From positions 1,488,001 to 1,552,000 of the forward strand of contig NZ_CP150900.1 of assembly GCF_038050405.1 (NCBI RefSeq): 64,000 bases of DNA, in the 5' to 3' direction. Shown here one piece after another: positions 22,587 to 30,881 of the stretch. A program made the translations under genes and the position numbers. The DNA comes from Paraburkholderia sp. IMGN_8. Lineage in GTDB: Bacteria; Pseudomonadota; Gammaproteobacteria; Burkholderiales; Burkholderiaceae. The number at the start of each line of letters is the position of its first letter. Position 1 is the first letter of the stretch. The notes under the pieces were generated by a model, which saw nothing but the letters and a program-made list of their open reading frames with translations, searched no databases and was not told where the DNA came from.

Positions 22587-23459
22587 ATGATTTCCGCTGC
22601 TCCGTCCGTTGCCTTTGTACCGTCCCTGTCGAACTGCGTGCGTACAGGCGCTCTTGTCGCGTTGCGCGAAGTCGACCCGGCAAGCAAGGCTGCCGCGGCC
22701 CGCGCTCTGTATGTTGCAGTGCTCGACGGCAGCCTGGGATGCGCTGAAAACCTCGAACTCGAAGAGCCATCCGGTTTGCCCGGCCGTCCCGCGCGGCCCG
22801 AGTTGGTCGAGCCGCGCAAGCTGGGGCGGCGCAGCATGCAATCGCCAGAAGGGCGCGCCGTCTTGCTGCACGCGCTCGCGCACATCGAATTCAACGCGAT
22901 CAACCTTGCGCTCGACGCCGTCTGGCGCTTTGCCGGTATGCCTGCTGCGTTCTACGTCGATTGGCTCAAAGTCGCGGCCGAAGAGGCGCATCATTTCTCG
23001 CTGCTGGTCGCGCGGCTTGCGGAATTCGGCCATACCTACGGCGATTTCCCCGCACACGACGGTCTTTGGGACATGTGCGAGCGCACTCGAGACGACGTGC
23101 TCGCGCGCATGGCGCTGGTGCCGCGCACGCTCGAAGCGCGCGGTCTCGACGCCTCGCCGCCGATCCGCGCACGCTTGCAACAGGCCGGCGACCACGCGTC
23201 CGCGGCGATTCTCGACGTGATCCTGCGTGACGAGATCGGCCACGTGCTGATCGGCAATCGCTGGTTTCGCTATCTGTGCGAGCAGGGTGGTCTCGATCCG
23301 CACGTGACCTACACGCGTCTTGCCGAGCAGTATCACGCACCGAAATTACGTGGTCCGTTCAATTTCGAAGCGCGCCGCGACGCCGGTTTCGACGAAACCG
23401 AGTTAGCCGCGCTGGTCGCTCTGGCGGGATTGGATCAAGCTCGGCCCACCGCGGACTGA
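22587..23459 (+). CDS. DUF455 ferritin-like protein
   Basis: 290 residues from the ATG at 22587 (MISAAPSVAFVPSL). The frame is open to 22410, but the extra residues do not look like protein; no start has a clear Shine-Dalgarno. Helical segments carry carboxylate/histidine ligands of a ferritin-like di-metal fold: HALAHIEFNAINLALDAVWRFAG, KVAAEEAHHFSLL, and VILRDEIGHVLIGNRWF. It ends with LAEQYHAPKLRGPFN, characteristic of this family (COG2833). The reaction is unknown. Divergent from the gamma-CA gene, with a 252-base shared upstream region. Confidence 0.9.
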   Translation: MISAAPSVAFVPSLSNCVRTGALVALREVDPASKAAAARALYVAVLDGSLGCAENLELEEPSGLPGRPARPELVEPRKLGRRSMQSPEGRAVLLHALAHIEFNAINLALDAVWRFAGMPAAFYVDWLKVAAEEAHHFSLLVARLAEFGHTYGDFPAHDGLWDMCERTRDDVLARMALVPRTLEARGLDASPPIRARLQQAGDHASAAILDVILRDEIGHVLIGNRWFRYLCEQGGLDPHVTYTRLAEQYHAPKLRGPFNFEARRDAGFDETELAALVALAGLDQARPTAD

Positions 23460-23544
23460 GGCGTTCTTCCAGACATCACCCAAGCGCGTCGTCCGGCTAT
23501 CTCGTTATAATCGAACGACCATTCTTTTTTCAGGCGCGTCGTTC

Positions 23545-24429
23545 ATGAATACCTCTCAGTCTGAGTTCATCGCCGTGCGCGGCGTCCGTCTTCACGTGCG
23601 ACGCTGGGGCAATCCGGACGCGCCGAAGTTGTTCATGCTGCACGGCTGGATGGATGTGGCGGCGTCGTTCCAGTTCGTCGTCGATGCGTTGGGCGGCGAC
23701 TGGCAGGTGATTGCGCCTGACATGCGCGGCTTCGGCTTGTCCGACTGGCCGGTGGCCGAGCGTGGTGGAGGCAACTACTGGATTCCGGACTATCTCGGCG
23801 ATCTCGACGCGCTGCTCGACCACTACGCGCCGACCGGCGAAGTCAATCTGGTGGGCCACAGCATGGGCGCGAACATCGTCTGCCTGTATGCGGGCGTGCG
23901 GCCGGAGCGGGTGCGGCGCGTGGTCGACCTGGAAGGCTTTGGTCTCGCGCCGTCGCACTCGGCGCAAGCGCCCAGGCGCCTGCGCAACTGGCTCGACGAA
24001 TTGCGCGACCCACCGCAACTGAAGCGCTACGCGTCGCTCGACGAGGTCGCCGGCCGTCTGATCAAGACCAATCCGCGCCTTGCGCCGCAGCGCGCGCAGT
24101 TCCTCGCCCAGCATTGGTCGAAGCCGGACGAAGAAGGGCGCTTCATGTTGCTCGCCGATCCGGCGCACAAGCTGCGCGGGCCGACGCTATACCGGATCGA
24201 CGAAGTGATGGCCGTATGGCGCAAAGTGAGCGCGAAAGTGTTGCACGTCGAGGCGGCCAATTCGCCGACGCTCGCGCAGATCGCCGGTGAAATTCCGCTC
24301 GACGAATTCAAGGCACGCTTTCAGGCGTTTCCGAACTGGCGCGAAAAAATCATCGACGAAGCGGGGCACATGGTGCACCACGACCAGCCGGAGCAGGTCG
24401 CAGCCTTGATCGAAGGGTTTTGTGCCTGA
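23545..24429 (+). CDS. Alpha/beta-fold hydrolase
   Basis: 294 residues. LHGWMDVAASFQFV carries the oxyanion-hole HG, VGHSMGANIVCLYAG the nucleophile serine (about residue 106), and EAGHMVHHDQPEQVA the catalytic histidine near 273. Overall it resembles epoxide-hydrolase or esterase-like proteins; the substrate is unknown. A TATAAT at 23506-23511 without a good -35 lies just upstream, and the gene begins 85 bases after the DUF455 gene. No signal peptide. Confidence 0.9.
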   Translation: MNTSQSEFIAVRGVRLHVRRWGNPDAPKLFMLHGWMDVAASFQFVVDALGGDWQVIAPDMRGFGLSDWPVAERGGGNYWIPDYLGDLDALLDHYAPTGEVNLVGHSMGANIVCLYAGVRPERVRRVVDLEGFGLAPSHSAQAPRRLRNWLDELRDPPQLKRYASLDEVAGRLIKTNPRLAPQRAQFLAQHWSKPDEEGRFMLLADPAHKLRGPTLYRIDEVMAVWRKVSAKVLHVEAANSPTLAQIAGEIPLDEFKARFQAFPNWREKIIDEAGHMVHHDQPEQVAALIEGFCA

Positions 24430-24487
24430 GTTTTTTACAAAAAGTTTAAGGAAGAAGGTCGGCTCCGAGAGATAGCGCTGCGGCCAC

Positions 24488-24504
24488 TTACTGCGTTGCA
24501 GTAA
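24488..24504. repeat. Palindrome TTACTGC-GTT-GCAGTAA
   Basis: A perfect 7-base inverted repeat around a 3-base centre, 30 bases before the start of the PHP phosphoesterase gene. Its size and position fit either an operator or a small hairpin in the leader. No regulator can be named. Confidence 0.55.
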
Positions 24505-24533
24505 AATGGCCTCAGAACCTTTTCAAAACACCG

Positions 24534-25364
24534 ATGAACGCTGACCTCCACTGCCACTCCACCGTTTCCGACGGCCAGTTCGCGCCGGCCGATGTCGCGC
24601 GCCGCGCGCACGCGGGCGGCGTGACGCTGTGGGCATTGACCGACCACGATGAAATCGGCGGCCAGCAGGAGGCGCGTAGCGCCGCGCAAGCGCTGGGCAT
24701 GGATTACCTGAGCGGCGTGGAGATTTCGGTGACGTGGGCCTCGCGCACGGTGCACATCGTTGGGCTCGGCATCGATCCGACCAGCGCGATCCTGATCGAC
24801 GGCCTCGCGCGCACGCGCAACGGCCGCGCCGCGCGGGCCGAAGCGATTGGCGAACAACTGGCCACGCTCGGCATTCCGGATGCCTATCAAGGCGCGCTGA
24901 AGTACGTTTCCAACCCGGACATGATTTCGCGCACGCACTTCGCGCGCTTCATGGTCGAAAGCGGCTACGCCAGCTCGACGCAAGACGTTTTTACCCGCTT
25001 TCTCGGCGATGGCAAGCCCGGCTACGTGCCGCATCGCTGGGCCAAACTGGCCGACGCGGTCGGCTGGATTAAGGCAGCCGGCGGCGAAGCGATCGTCGCG
25101 CACCCGGGCCGGTATGCGTACACGCCAGTCGAATTCGACGCGTTTTTCGCCGAATTCATCGATCTGGGCGGCAAGGCGATCGAAGTGGTGACGGGCAGCC
25201 ACACGCCGGATCAGTATCGCGAATACGCGGACGTCGCACGCCGTTTCGGCTTCGAGGCGTCGCGCGGTTCCGATTTTCACGGGCCCGGTGAGGGCCGTAT
25301 CGAACTCGGCATGCTGCCGCCGCTGCCCTCCGATCTCAAGCCCGTCTGGGAACGTTGGCTGTGA
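24534..25364 (+). CDS. PHP-domain phosphoesterase (RNase AM / 3',5'-nucleotide bisphosphate phosphatase type)
   Basis: 276 residues. PHP metal motifs in order: DLHCHSTVSDG (His6, His8), LTDHDEIGG, GVEIS, SRTHFARFMVESG, VAHPGRYAY and GSDFHGPGEGR. This is the YciV/TrpH group, shown in other bacteria to remove 5' nucleotides from short RNAs and to hydrolyse 3',5'-bisphosphonucleotides. The following gene is a yciO homologue, as in E. coli, which supports the assignment. It begins MNADLHCHST, the usual start. Cytoplasmic. Confidence 0.92.
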   Translation: MNADLHCHSTVSDGQFAPADVARRAHAGGVTLWALTDHDEIGGQQEARSAAQALGMDYLSGVEISVTWASRTVHIVGLGIDPTSAILIDGLARTRNGRAARAEAIGEQLATLGIPDAYQGALKYVSNPDMISRTHFARFMVESGYASSTQDVFTRFLGDGKPGYVPHRWAKLADAVGWIKAAGGEAIVAHPGRYAYTPVEFDAFFAEFIDLGGKAIEVVTGSHTPDQYREYADVARRFGFEASRGSDFHGPGEGRIELGMLPPLPSDLKPVWERWL

Positions 25365-25463
25365 TCGCGCGCCGTGCCACGGCGGCACGACACGTGAAGC
25401 AGCCGTCATCCCGGGCGCGTGCGCCCGCCCGATTCCTCCCCTGAAGTGACCGTTAGTCATCAT

Positions 25464-26099
25464 ATGTCCCAATACTTTCGGCTTCACCCGGATAATCCGC
25501 AGCCGCGCCTCGTCAAACAGGCGGTACAGATCATCAACGACGGTGGCGTCGTCGCGTTGCCGACCGATTCGAGCTACGCGATCGCCTGTCATCTCGACGA
25601 CAAGGACGCGGTCGAGCGTTTGCGGCGGATTCGCGGGCTCGACGAGAAGCAATTACTGTCGCTGCTGGTGCGCGATCTGTCGGAGCTGGCGAACTTCGCG
25701 ATGGTCGATAACCGCCAGTACCGGCTGATCAAATCGGTGACACCCGGGCCTTACGTGTTCGTGTTGCAGGCGACCAGGGAAGTGCCGCGGCGCCTGTCGC
25801 ATCCGTCGCGTAAAACGATCGGCTTGCGGGTGCCCGATCACGCGATCACGCTGGCGATTCTCGAAGAGCTCGGTCAGCCGCTGCTCGGCTCGACACTGAT
25901 CATGCCGGGCGAAACCCAGCCGCTGAACGATCCGGAAGAAATCCGCGTGCGCCTCGAAAAGCAGCTCGATCTGGTGATCGACGGCGGCCCCTGCGTGTGC
26001 GAGCCGTCGACCGTGATCGATCTGACCGGCGCCGAGCCGGTGCTGGTGCGGGCAGGGCGCGGTTCGCTCGCGCCATTCGGTCTCGAAGAGACGGCATGA
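25464..26099 (+). CDS. yciO: Sua5/YciO/YrdC family protein, YciO type
   Basis: 211 residues from ATG (MSQYFRLHPDNPQPRL); the frame is open a little further upstream. The YrdC fold binds ATP/threonylcarbamoyl-AMP-type substrates; the essential tRNA enzyme is TsaC/Sua5, and YciO is a paralogue of less certain role. Motifs: GGVVALPTDSSYAIAC, RRIRGLDEKQLLSLLV, TPGPYVFVLQAT and HPSRKTIGLRVPDH. The pairing with a PHP gene matches E. coli yciV-yciO. Confidence 0.9.
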   Translation: MSQYFRLHPDNPQPRLVKQAVQIINDGGVVALPTDSSYAIACHLDDKDAVERLRRIRGLDEKQLLSLLVRDLSELANFAMVDNRQYRLIKSVTPGPYVFVLQATREVPRRLSHPSRKTIGLRVPDHAITLAILEELGQPLLGSTLIMPGETQPLNDPEEIRVRLEKQLDLVIDGGPCVCEPSTVIDLTGAEPVLVRAGRGSLAPFGLEETA

Positions 26100-26146
26100 G
26101 CGAAAGCGGACAGACGCACGCAACCACGTTGTTACAATAGAGAGAT

Positions 26147-26809
26147 ATGGATTCTTCCCTGATACAAACCATTGCGGTGTACGCGTTGCCGGTGATTTTC
26201 GCGATCACGCTGCACGAAGCCGCGCATGGCTACGTCGCGCGCTGGCTCGGCGACAATACCGCGTACGTGCTCGGCCGTGTCTCCATCAATCCGATGCGGC
26301 ACATCGATCCGCTCGGCACGATCGCGATCCCCTTGCTGCTGTACTTCGCGACCAGCGGCGCGTTCATGTTCGGTTACGCGAAGCCGGTGCCGGTCGCCTT
26401 CGGCAATCTGCGCAATCCGCGCTGGGGCAGCCTGTGGGTCGCGGCGGCGGGCCCGCTGTGCAATTTCGTACAGGCGCTGGTGTGGGGCTTGATCGGCGTC
26501 GCGCTCGCGGTGCTGCGCGTCGATGAGCCGTTCTTCACGCGTATGGCCGCAGCCGGTGTCGGCGTGAACCTCGTGCTCGGCGTGCTCAACCTGTTTCCGT
26601 TGCCGCCGCTCGACGGCGGCCGCGTGCTGATGGCGCTGTTGCCGCCGCGGCAGTCGATCGCGCTGTCGCGCCTCGAACCGTACGGCTTTTTCATCGTCAT
26701 GGCGCTGGTGATGACGGGCACGCTGACGCGTTATTGGTTGAGCCCGCTCGTCACGCTCGGCTACGGTGCGATCACCGCAATTCTGACTCCACTTGTTTCG
26801 CTATTCTAA
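26147..26809 (+). CDS. Site-2 protease family (M50) membrane metalloprotease
   Basis: 220 residues, mostly membrane helices. The zinc-binding HEAAH (His23, Glu24, His27) lies in the first helix pair, and the second conserved motif NLFPLPPLDGGRVL, with the Asp ligand, is near residue 148-161. There is no PDZ domain, so it is the short Rip-like form rather than RseP. Such proteases cut transmembrane substrates within the membrane; the substrate is unknown. GAGAG lies just before the ATG. The next gene, trpS, starts seven bases after its stop. Confidence 0.93.
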   Translation: MDSSLIQTIAVYALPVIFAITLHEAAHGYVARWLGDNTAYVLGRVSINPMRHIDPLGTIAIPLLLYFATSGAFMFGYAKPVPVAFGNLRNPRWGSLWVAAAGPLCNFVQALVWGLIGVALAVLRVDEPFFTRMAAAGVGVNLVLGVLNLFPLPPLDGGRVLMALLPPRQSIALSRLEPYGFFIVMALVMTGTLTRYWLSPLVTLGYGAITAILTPLVSLF

Positions 26810-26815
26810 ATAACC

Positions 26816-28018
26816 ATGTTCCCAGACCGTATCTTCTCCGGCATGCGGCCCACCGGGTCGCTGCACCTCGGCCACTACCACGGCGTGCTGAAAAACTGGG
26901 TGCGGCTGCAGTCCGAATACCCATGCTTCTTCTGTGTGGTCGATTGGCACGCGCTGACGACGCACTACGAAACGCCCGAAGTGATCGAAAAGAACGTGTG
27001 GGACGTGCTGATCGACTGGCTCGCTTCCGGTATCGATCCGGCACAGGCGACGCTGTTCATCCAGAGCAAGGTGCCCGAGCATGCCGAACTCGCGCTGCTG
27101 CTCGGCATGAGCACGCCGCTCGGCTGGCTCGAACGCGTGCCGACCTACAAGGAGCAGCAGGAGAAGCTCAAAGACAAGGACCTGTCCACTTACGGTTTCC
27201 TCGGCTATCCGGTGCTGATGGCGGCGGACATTCTGCTGTATCGCGGCTCGCTCGTGCCGGTCGGCGAAGATCAGGTGCCGCACGTCGAGATGACGCGTGA
27301 AATCGCGCGCCGTTTCAACTATCTGTACGGCCGCGAGCCGGGCTTCGAAGAGAAGGCCAATGAGGCGGCGAAGAAACTCGGCGGCAAGCGTGCCAAGCTC
27401 TATCACGAACTGCGCAACGCCTATCAGCAGGAAGGCGACGACGAAGCGCTCGAACAGGCACGCGCGATGTTGCAGGAGTCGCAGAGCCTGTCGATGAACG
27501 ATCGCGAGCGGCTGTTCGGCTACCTCGAAGGTTCGCGCAAGATCATTCTGGTCGAGCCGCAGGCCATGCTGACGGAAGCGTCGCGCATGCCGGGTCTGGA
27601 TGGCCAGAAGATGTCGAAGTCGTACGGCAACACGATCGGCCTGCGCGAAGACGCGGAAACGATCACAAAGAAAGTCCGCACCATGCCGACCGACCCGGCG
27701 CGCGTGCGCCGCACCGATCCGGGCGATCCGGACAAGTGCCCGGTGTGGCAGCTGCACCAGGTCTACACCGACGAAGCCACGCACGAGTGGGTGCAGAAGG
27801 GCTGCCGTTCGGCGGGGATCGGTTGCCTCGAGTGCAAGCAGCCGGTGATCGAAGGCATCCTGCGTGAGCAGCAGCCGATGCTCGAGCGCGCGCAGAAGTA
27901 TATGGACGATCCGTCGCTGTTGCGCGCGATCGTCGCCGACGGCTGCGACAAGGCCCGCAAGTTCGCCACGGAAACGATGCGCGACGTGCGTGAGGCGATG
28001 GGCCTGTCGTATAACTGA
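26816..28018 (+). CDS. trpS: Tryptophanyl-tRNA synthetase, long form with four-cysteine motif
   Basis: 400 residues, against about 330 for E. coli TrpRS. Class I signatures: GSLHLGHYHG (HIGH-like) and GQKMSKSYGN. The extra length is mainly an inserted helical segment (about residues 180-240, EEKANEAAKKLGG onward) between the Rossmann core and the KMSKS loop. Near the C-terminus Cys308, Cys330, Cys337 and Cys340 form C-x21-C-x6-C-x2-C. This is very close to the [4Fe-4S]-binding pattern described for Thermotoga TrpRS (C-x22-C-x6-C-x2-C, from memory). It charges tRNA-Trp in the cytoplasm. Confidence 0.97.
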   Translation: MFPDRIFSGMRPTGSLHLGHYHGVLKNWVRLQSEYPCFFCVVDWHALTTHYETPEVIEKNVWDVLIDWLASGIDPAQATLFIQSKVPEHAELALLLGMSTPLGWLERVPTYKEQQEKLKDKDLSTYGFLGYPVLMAADILLYRGSLVPVGEDQVPHVEMTREIARRFNYLYGREPGFEEKANEAAKKLGGKRAKLYHELRNAYQQEGDDEALEQARAMLQESQSLSMNDRERLFGYLEGSRKIILVEPQAMLTEASRMPGLDGQKMSKSYGNTIGLREDAETITKKVRTMPTDPARVRRTDPGDPDKCPVWQLHQVYTDEATHEWVQKGCRSAGIGCLECKQPVIEGILREQQPMLERAQKYMDDPSLLRAIVADGCDKARKFATETMRDVREAMGLSYN

Positions 28019-28034
28019 CGCGCACGCTTGCGTG

Positions 28035-28634
28035 ATGAGCACTCCCGGCATTGCATCGTACGGAAACGGCGAACCGTCGCGCTGGGTGAGCCATTGGGCG
28101 CATCTGGTCGCGGCGGGCGGCGCGGTGCTCGACGTCGCGTCGGGAGCAGGGCGGCACGCGCGTTTCTTTGCGTCGCTGGGTCATCCGGTGACCGCTCTCG
28201 ACCGCGATGCGGCAGCGCTTGCCGCGATGCGCGACGAGCCGCTCATCACGACACTCGCGGCTGACATCGAAGGCACAGCGTGGCCTTTGCCTGACGACGC
28301 GAAATTCGCCGCCGTCGTGGTCACGAACTACCTGCATCGGCCGCTTTTCCCGCAGCTTTTGCGCTCGCTCGCGCTGGGTGGCGTGCTGATTTACGAGACT
28401 TTCGCGCAAGGCAATGAAAGGGTCGGCAAGCCGTCGAATCCGGTGTTTTTGCTGGCGCCCGGCGAGTTGCTCGACGTCGTGCGCGGCCACCTTCGCGTGG
28501 TCGCGTTTCAGGACGGTTTTCTCGCGCAGCCGCGCCCGGCTTACGTCCAGCGGATTTGCGCAATTCTGGAGGCGGAGCGCTCAGCCGGCCTTGCAGAGGC
28601 GGCATCCCCGCCTTGTTACGAGTTGGCTGGCTAA
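28035..28634 (+). CDS. Class I SAM-dependent methyltransferase
   Basis: 199 residues from the ATG at 28035 (MSTPGIASYGNGEPSRW), 17 bases after trpS; no strong Shine-Dalgarno. The SAM-binding motif I is VLDVASGAGRHARFFASLG (about residues 33-51), followed by VTALDRDAAAL and a post-motif AAVVVTNYLHRPLF. The C-terminal half (GVLIYETFAQGNERVGKPSN) resembles TehB/UbiE-like small-molecule methyltransferases. Substrate unknown. Confidence 0.88.
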   Translation: MSTPGIASYGNGEPSRWVSHWAHLVAAGGAVLDVASGAGRHARFFASLGHPVTALDRDAAALAAMRDEPLITTLAADIEGTAWPLPDDAKFAAVVVTNYLHRPLFPQLLRSLALGGVLIYETFAQGNERVGKPSNPVFLLAPGELLDVVRGHLRVVAFQDGFLAQPRPAYVQRICAILEAERSAGLAEAASPPCYELAG

Positions 28635-28677
28635 TCCGCTACAATCGCGGTTTACCTGATCAAATTCATGGCGTTTC

Positions 28678-29604
28678 ATGACTAACGGCAACCAAAGCGG
28701 CATTCGCAACAGCAACGACGGCGTCCAGATTCGCGGCAGCATTCCTGCCATCATCACCCCGATGCTTGAAGACGGCAGCCTCGATCTGCCGGCGTTTCGC
28801 AAACTGATCGACTGGCACGTTGCAGAGGGCACGAACGCACTGGTCGTGGTCGGCACGAGCGGCGAGTCGGCCACGTTGTCGGTCGAAGAACACGTGTTGA
28901 TGGTCAAGACCGCGGTCGAGCACACGGCGGGCCGGATTCCGGTGATCGCGGGCTCGGGCGGCAACTCCACCACCGAGGCGATCGAGCTCACGCAGCAGGC
29001 CAAAGCGGTCGGCGCGGACGCCACGCTGCAGGTCGTGCCGTATTACAACAAGCCGACTCAGGAAGGCATCTATCGCCACTTCGCGAAGATCGCCGAAACC
29101 GTCGATCTGCCGGTGATCCTGTACAACGTGCCGGGCCGCACCGTCGCGGACATGAGCAACGAAACGATCCTGCGTTGCGCGCAGGTGCCGGGCATCATCG
29201 GTGTGAAAGAAGCCACCGGCAACATCGATCGCGCCGCACATCTGATCAAGTCGGCGCCCGCGCATTTCGGCATCTACAGCGGCGACGATCCTACCGCGAT
29301 CGCGCTGATGCTGCTCGGCGGCCACGGCAACATTTCGGTCACCGCGAACGTTGCGCCGCGCGCAATGAGCGAGCTATGCAAGGCCGCGCTCGCCGCGGAC
29401 GCCAAGACCGCCCGTGAGATTCATCTGAAGCTTCTGTCACTGCATAAGAACCTGTTCATCGAATCGAACCCGATTCCGGCGAAATGGGCGTTGCAGCAAC
29501 TCGGCCGTGTGCAGGGCGGGATCCGCCTGCCGCTCACGCCGCTCGACGCGCAATACCACGAAGTGGTGCGCGCCGCGCTGCGCGAAGCGGGCCTGCTGGG
29601 CTAA
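28678..29604 (+). CDS. dapA: 4-hydroxy-tetrahydrodipicolinate synthase
   Basis: 308 residues. It condenses pyruvate with aspartate semialdehyde in lysine and diaminopimelate synthesis. Motifs: [69 protein letters not shown] and the Schiff-base lysine in [11 protein letters not shown]. The N-terminus ([15 protein letters not shown]) is about 15 residues longer than in E. coli. A TACAAT -10-like element lies at 28640-28645. bamC follows, as in E. coli. Confidence 0.97.
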   Translation: MTNGNQSGIRNSNDGVQIRGSIPAIITPMLEDGSLDLPAFRKLIDWHVAEGTNALVVVGTSGESATLSVEEHVLMVKTAVEHTAGRIPVIAGSGGNSTTEAIELTQQAKAVGADATLQVVPYYNKPTQEGIYRHFAKIAETVDLPVILYNVPGRTVADMSNETILRCAQVPGIIGVKEATGNIDRAAHLIKSAPAHFGIYSGDDPTAIALMLLGGHGNISVTANVAPRAMSELCKAALAADAKTAREIHLKLLSLHKNLFIESNPIPAKWALQQLGRVQGGIRLPLTPLDAQYHEVVRAALREAGLLG

Positions 29605-29734
29605 GCGGATCGAGCCGCAGCCCTCACCAGCGCTAAACCAGGCCCGCCACGGCACTCCCTTAACCGACGTCGATCCAGCCCACGTTCCCGGCACACAGAA
29701 CCAGGCACCGCGTTCCAGCATCACGAAGGACCAC

Positions 29735-30874
29735 ATGAAACGTTCCGCACTTTCCCTCCACGCAACCCGCATGGCGGCGTTGGCGCTTGCCCTCACGACG
29801 CTCGCCGGCTGTGACACGCTGAACGACTGGTTCGCTTCAGACCGCGTCAACTACAAGGGTGCGGGCAGCGCACCGCCGCTCGCCGTTCCGGGCGATCTGA
29901 CAACCACCCCGACCAACCAGCGCTACATCGCGCCGCCGGCCAATCTGGCGCTGGGCGGCGCGCAGCAACGCGCGGTGACGGCTGCCGGCAATTCCACCGA
30001 AGGCCAGCCGACTGCGCAGGATCCGTACGGCATGCACATCGAGCGCGACGGCGACCGCCGTTGGCTGGTGGTCGACGGCCGCTCGCCGGAACAATTGTGG
30101 TCGCAGTTGCAGGAGTTCTGGCAGGAAAACGGCTTCGCGCTGAAAACCGACGCCCCGGCCACCGGCATCATGACGACCGACTGGGCCGAAAACCGCGCGA
30201 ACATTCCTGACGACTGGTTCCGCCGCACGGTCGGCAAAGTGATCGATTTCGCGTACTCGTCGGGTACCCGCGACAGCTTCCGCACGCTCGTGTCGCGCGG
30301 TCCGGCCGGCGCCACTGACATTTCGATCACGCATAGCGCGATGGAAGAAATGCTGACGGGCCAGGACAAGACGTCGTCGCGCTGGGAAGAGCGTCCGCGC
30401 GATCCGGCACTCGAAGCGCTGTTCCTCACCAAGCTAATGCAGAAGTTCGGCCTGACCGAAGCCCAATCGAAGCAGTTGTTGACCGAGGCCCGCCCGGCTA
30501 CCGCGCCGGCCACGATCGATCAGAGCGCGGGTGCATCGACGCTCGACTTGCAGGAATCGTTCGACCGTGCGTGGCTGCGTGTGGGCCTGGCACTCGATCG
30601 CACCAACTTCACGGTGGACAACCGTGATCGCGCGAAGGGCATCTACTACGTGCGTTACGCGGATTCGATGGCGGAACTGAAGAAGGAAGGGCTCTTCGGC
30701 AAACTGTTCTATAGCGGCAATTCGTCGAAGAAGCCGGGTCAGGAATTCCTCGTCAACGTGCGCTCGAAGGGCGACACAGTGACGCAGGTGGCGGTGCTGG
30801 ACGCGAACGGGCAGGTGGATAACTCGTCCGACGCGCAGCGCATCGTGTCGCTGCTGCACGCGCAACTGAACTAA
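29735..30874 (+). CDS. bamC: Outer-membrane assembly lipoprotein BamC
   Basis: 379 residues from ATG (MKRSALSLHATRMAAL) with GAAGGA upstream; the open frame extends 5' without homology. A lipoprotein signal ends at Cys26 (LTTLAGC). Two helix-grip domains follow: the N-terminal (YGMHIERDGDRRWLVVDG, LWSQLQEFWQENGFAL) and the C-terminal (LDLQESFDRAWLRVGLALDR, YYVRYAD). BamC is an accessory subunit of the Bam complex that inserts beta-barrel proteins. The central part is more divergent from the E. coli protein, but the dapA-bamC order supports the call. Confidence 0.93.
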   Translation: MKRSALSLHATRMAALALALTTLAGCDTLNDWFASDRVNYKGAGSAPPLAVPGDLTTTPTNQRYIAPPANLALGGAQQRAVTAAGNSTEGQPTAQDPYGMHIERDGDRRWLVVDGRSPEQLWSQLQEFWQENGFALKTDAPATGIMTTDWAENRANIPDDWFRRTVGKVIDFAYSSGTRDSFRTLVSRGPAGATDISITHSAMEEMLTGQDKTSSRWEERPRDPALEALFLTKLMQKFGLTEAQSKQLLTEARPATAPATIDQSAGASTLDLQESFDRAWLRVGLALDRTNFTVDNRDRAKGIYYVRYADSMAELKKEGLFGKLFYSGNSSKKPGQEFLVNVRSKGDTVTQVAVLDANGQVDNSSDAQRIVSLLHAQLN

Positions 30875-30881
30875 GCGGACG

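Noticed and set aside
21810..23336. A 508-codon frame that extends the gamma-carbonic-anhydrase gene at its 5' end
   Set aside because: The extension is antisense to the DUF455 gene; the GTG at 22334 has a good ribosome-binding site and is where homology begins.
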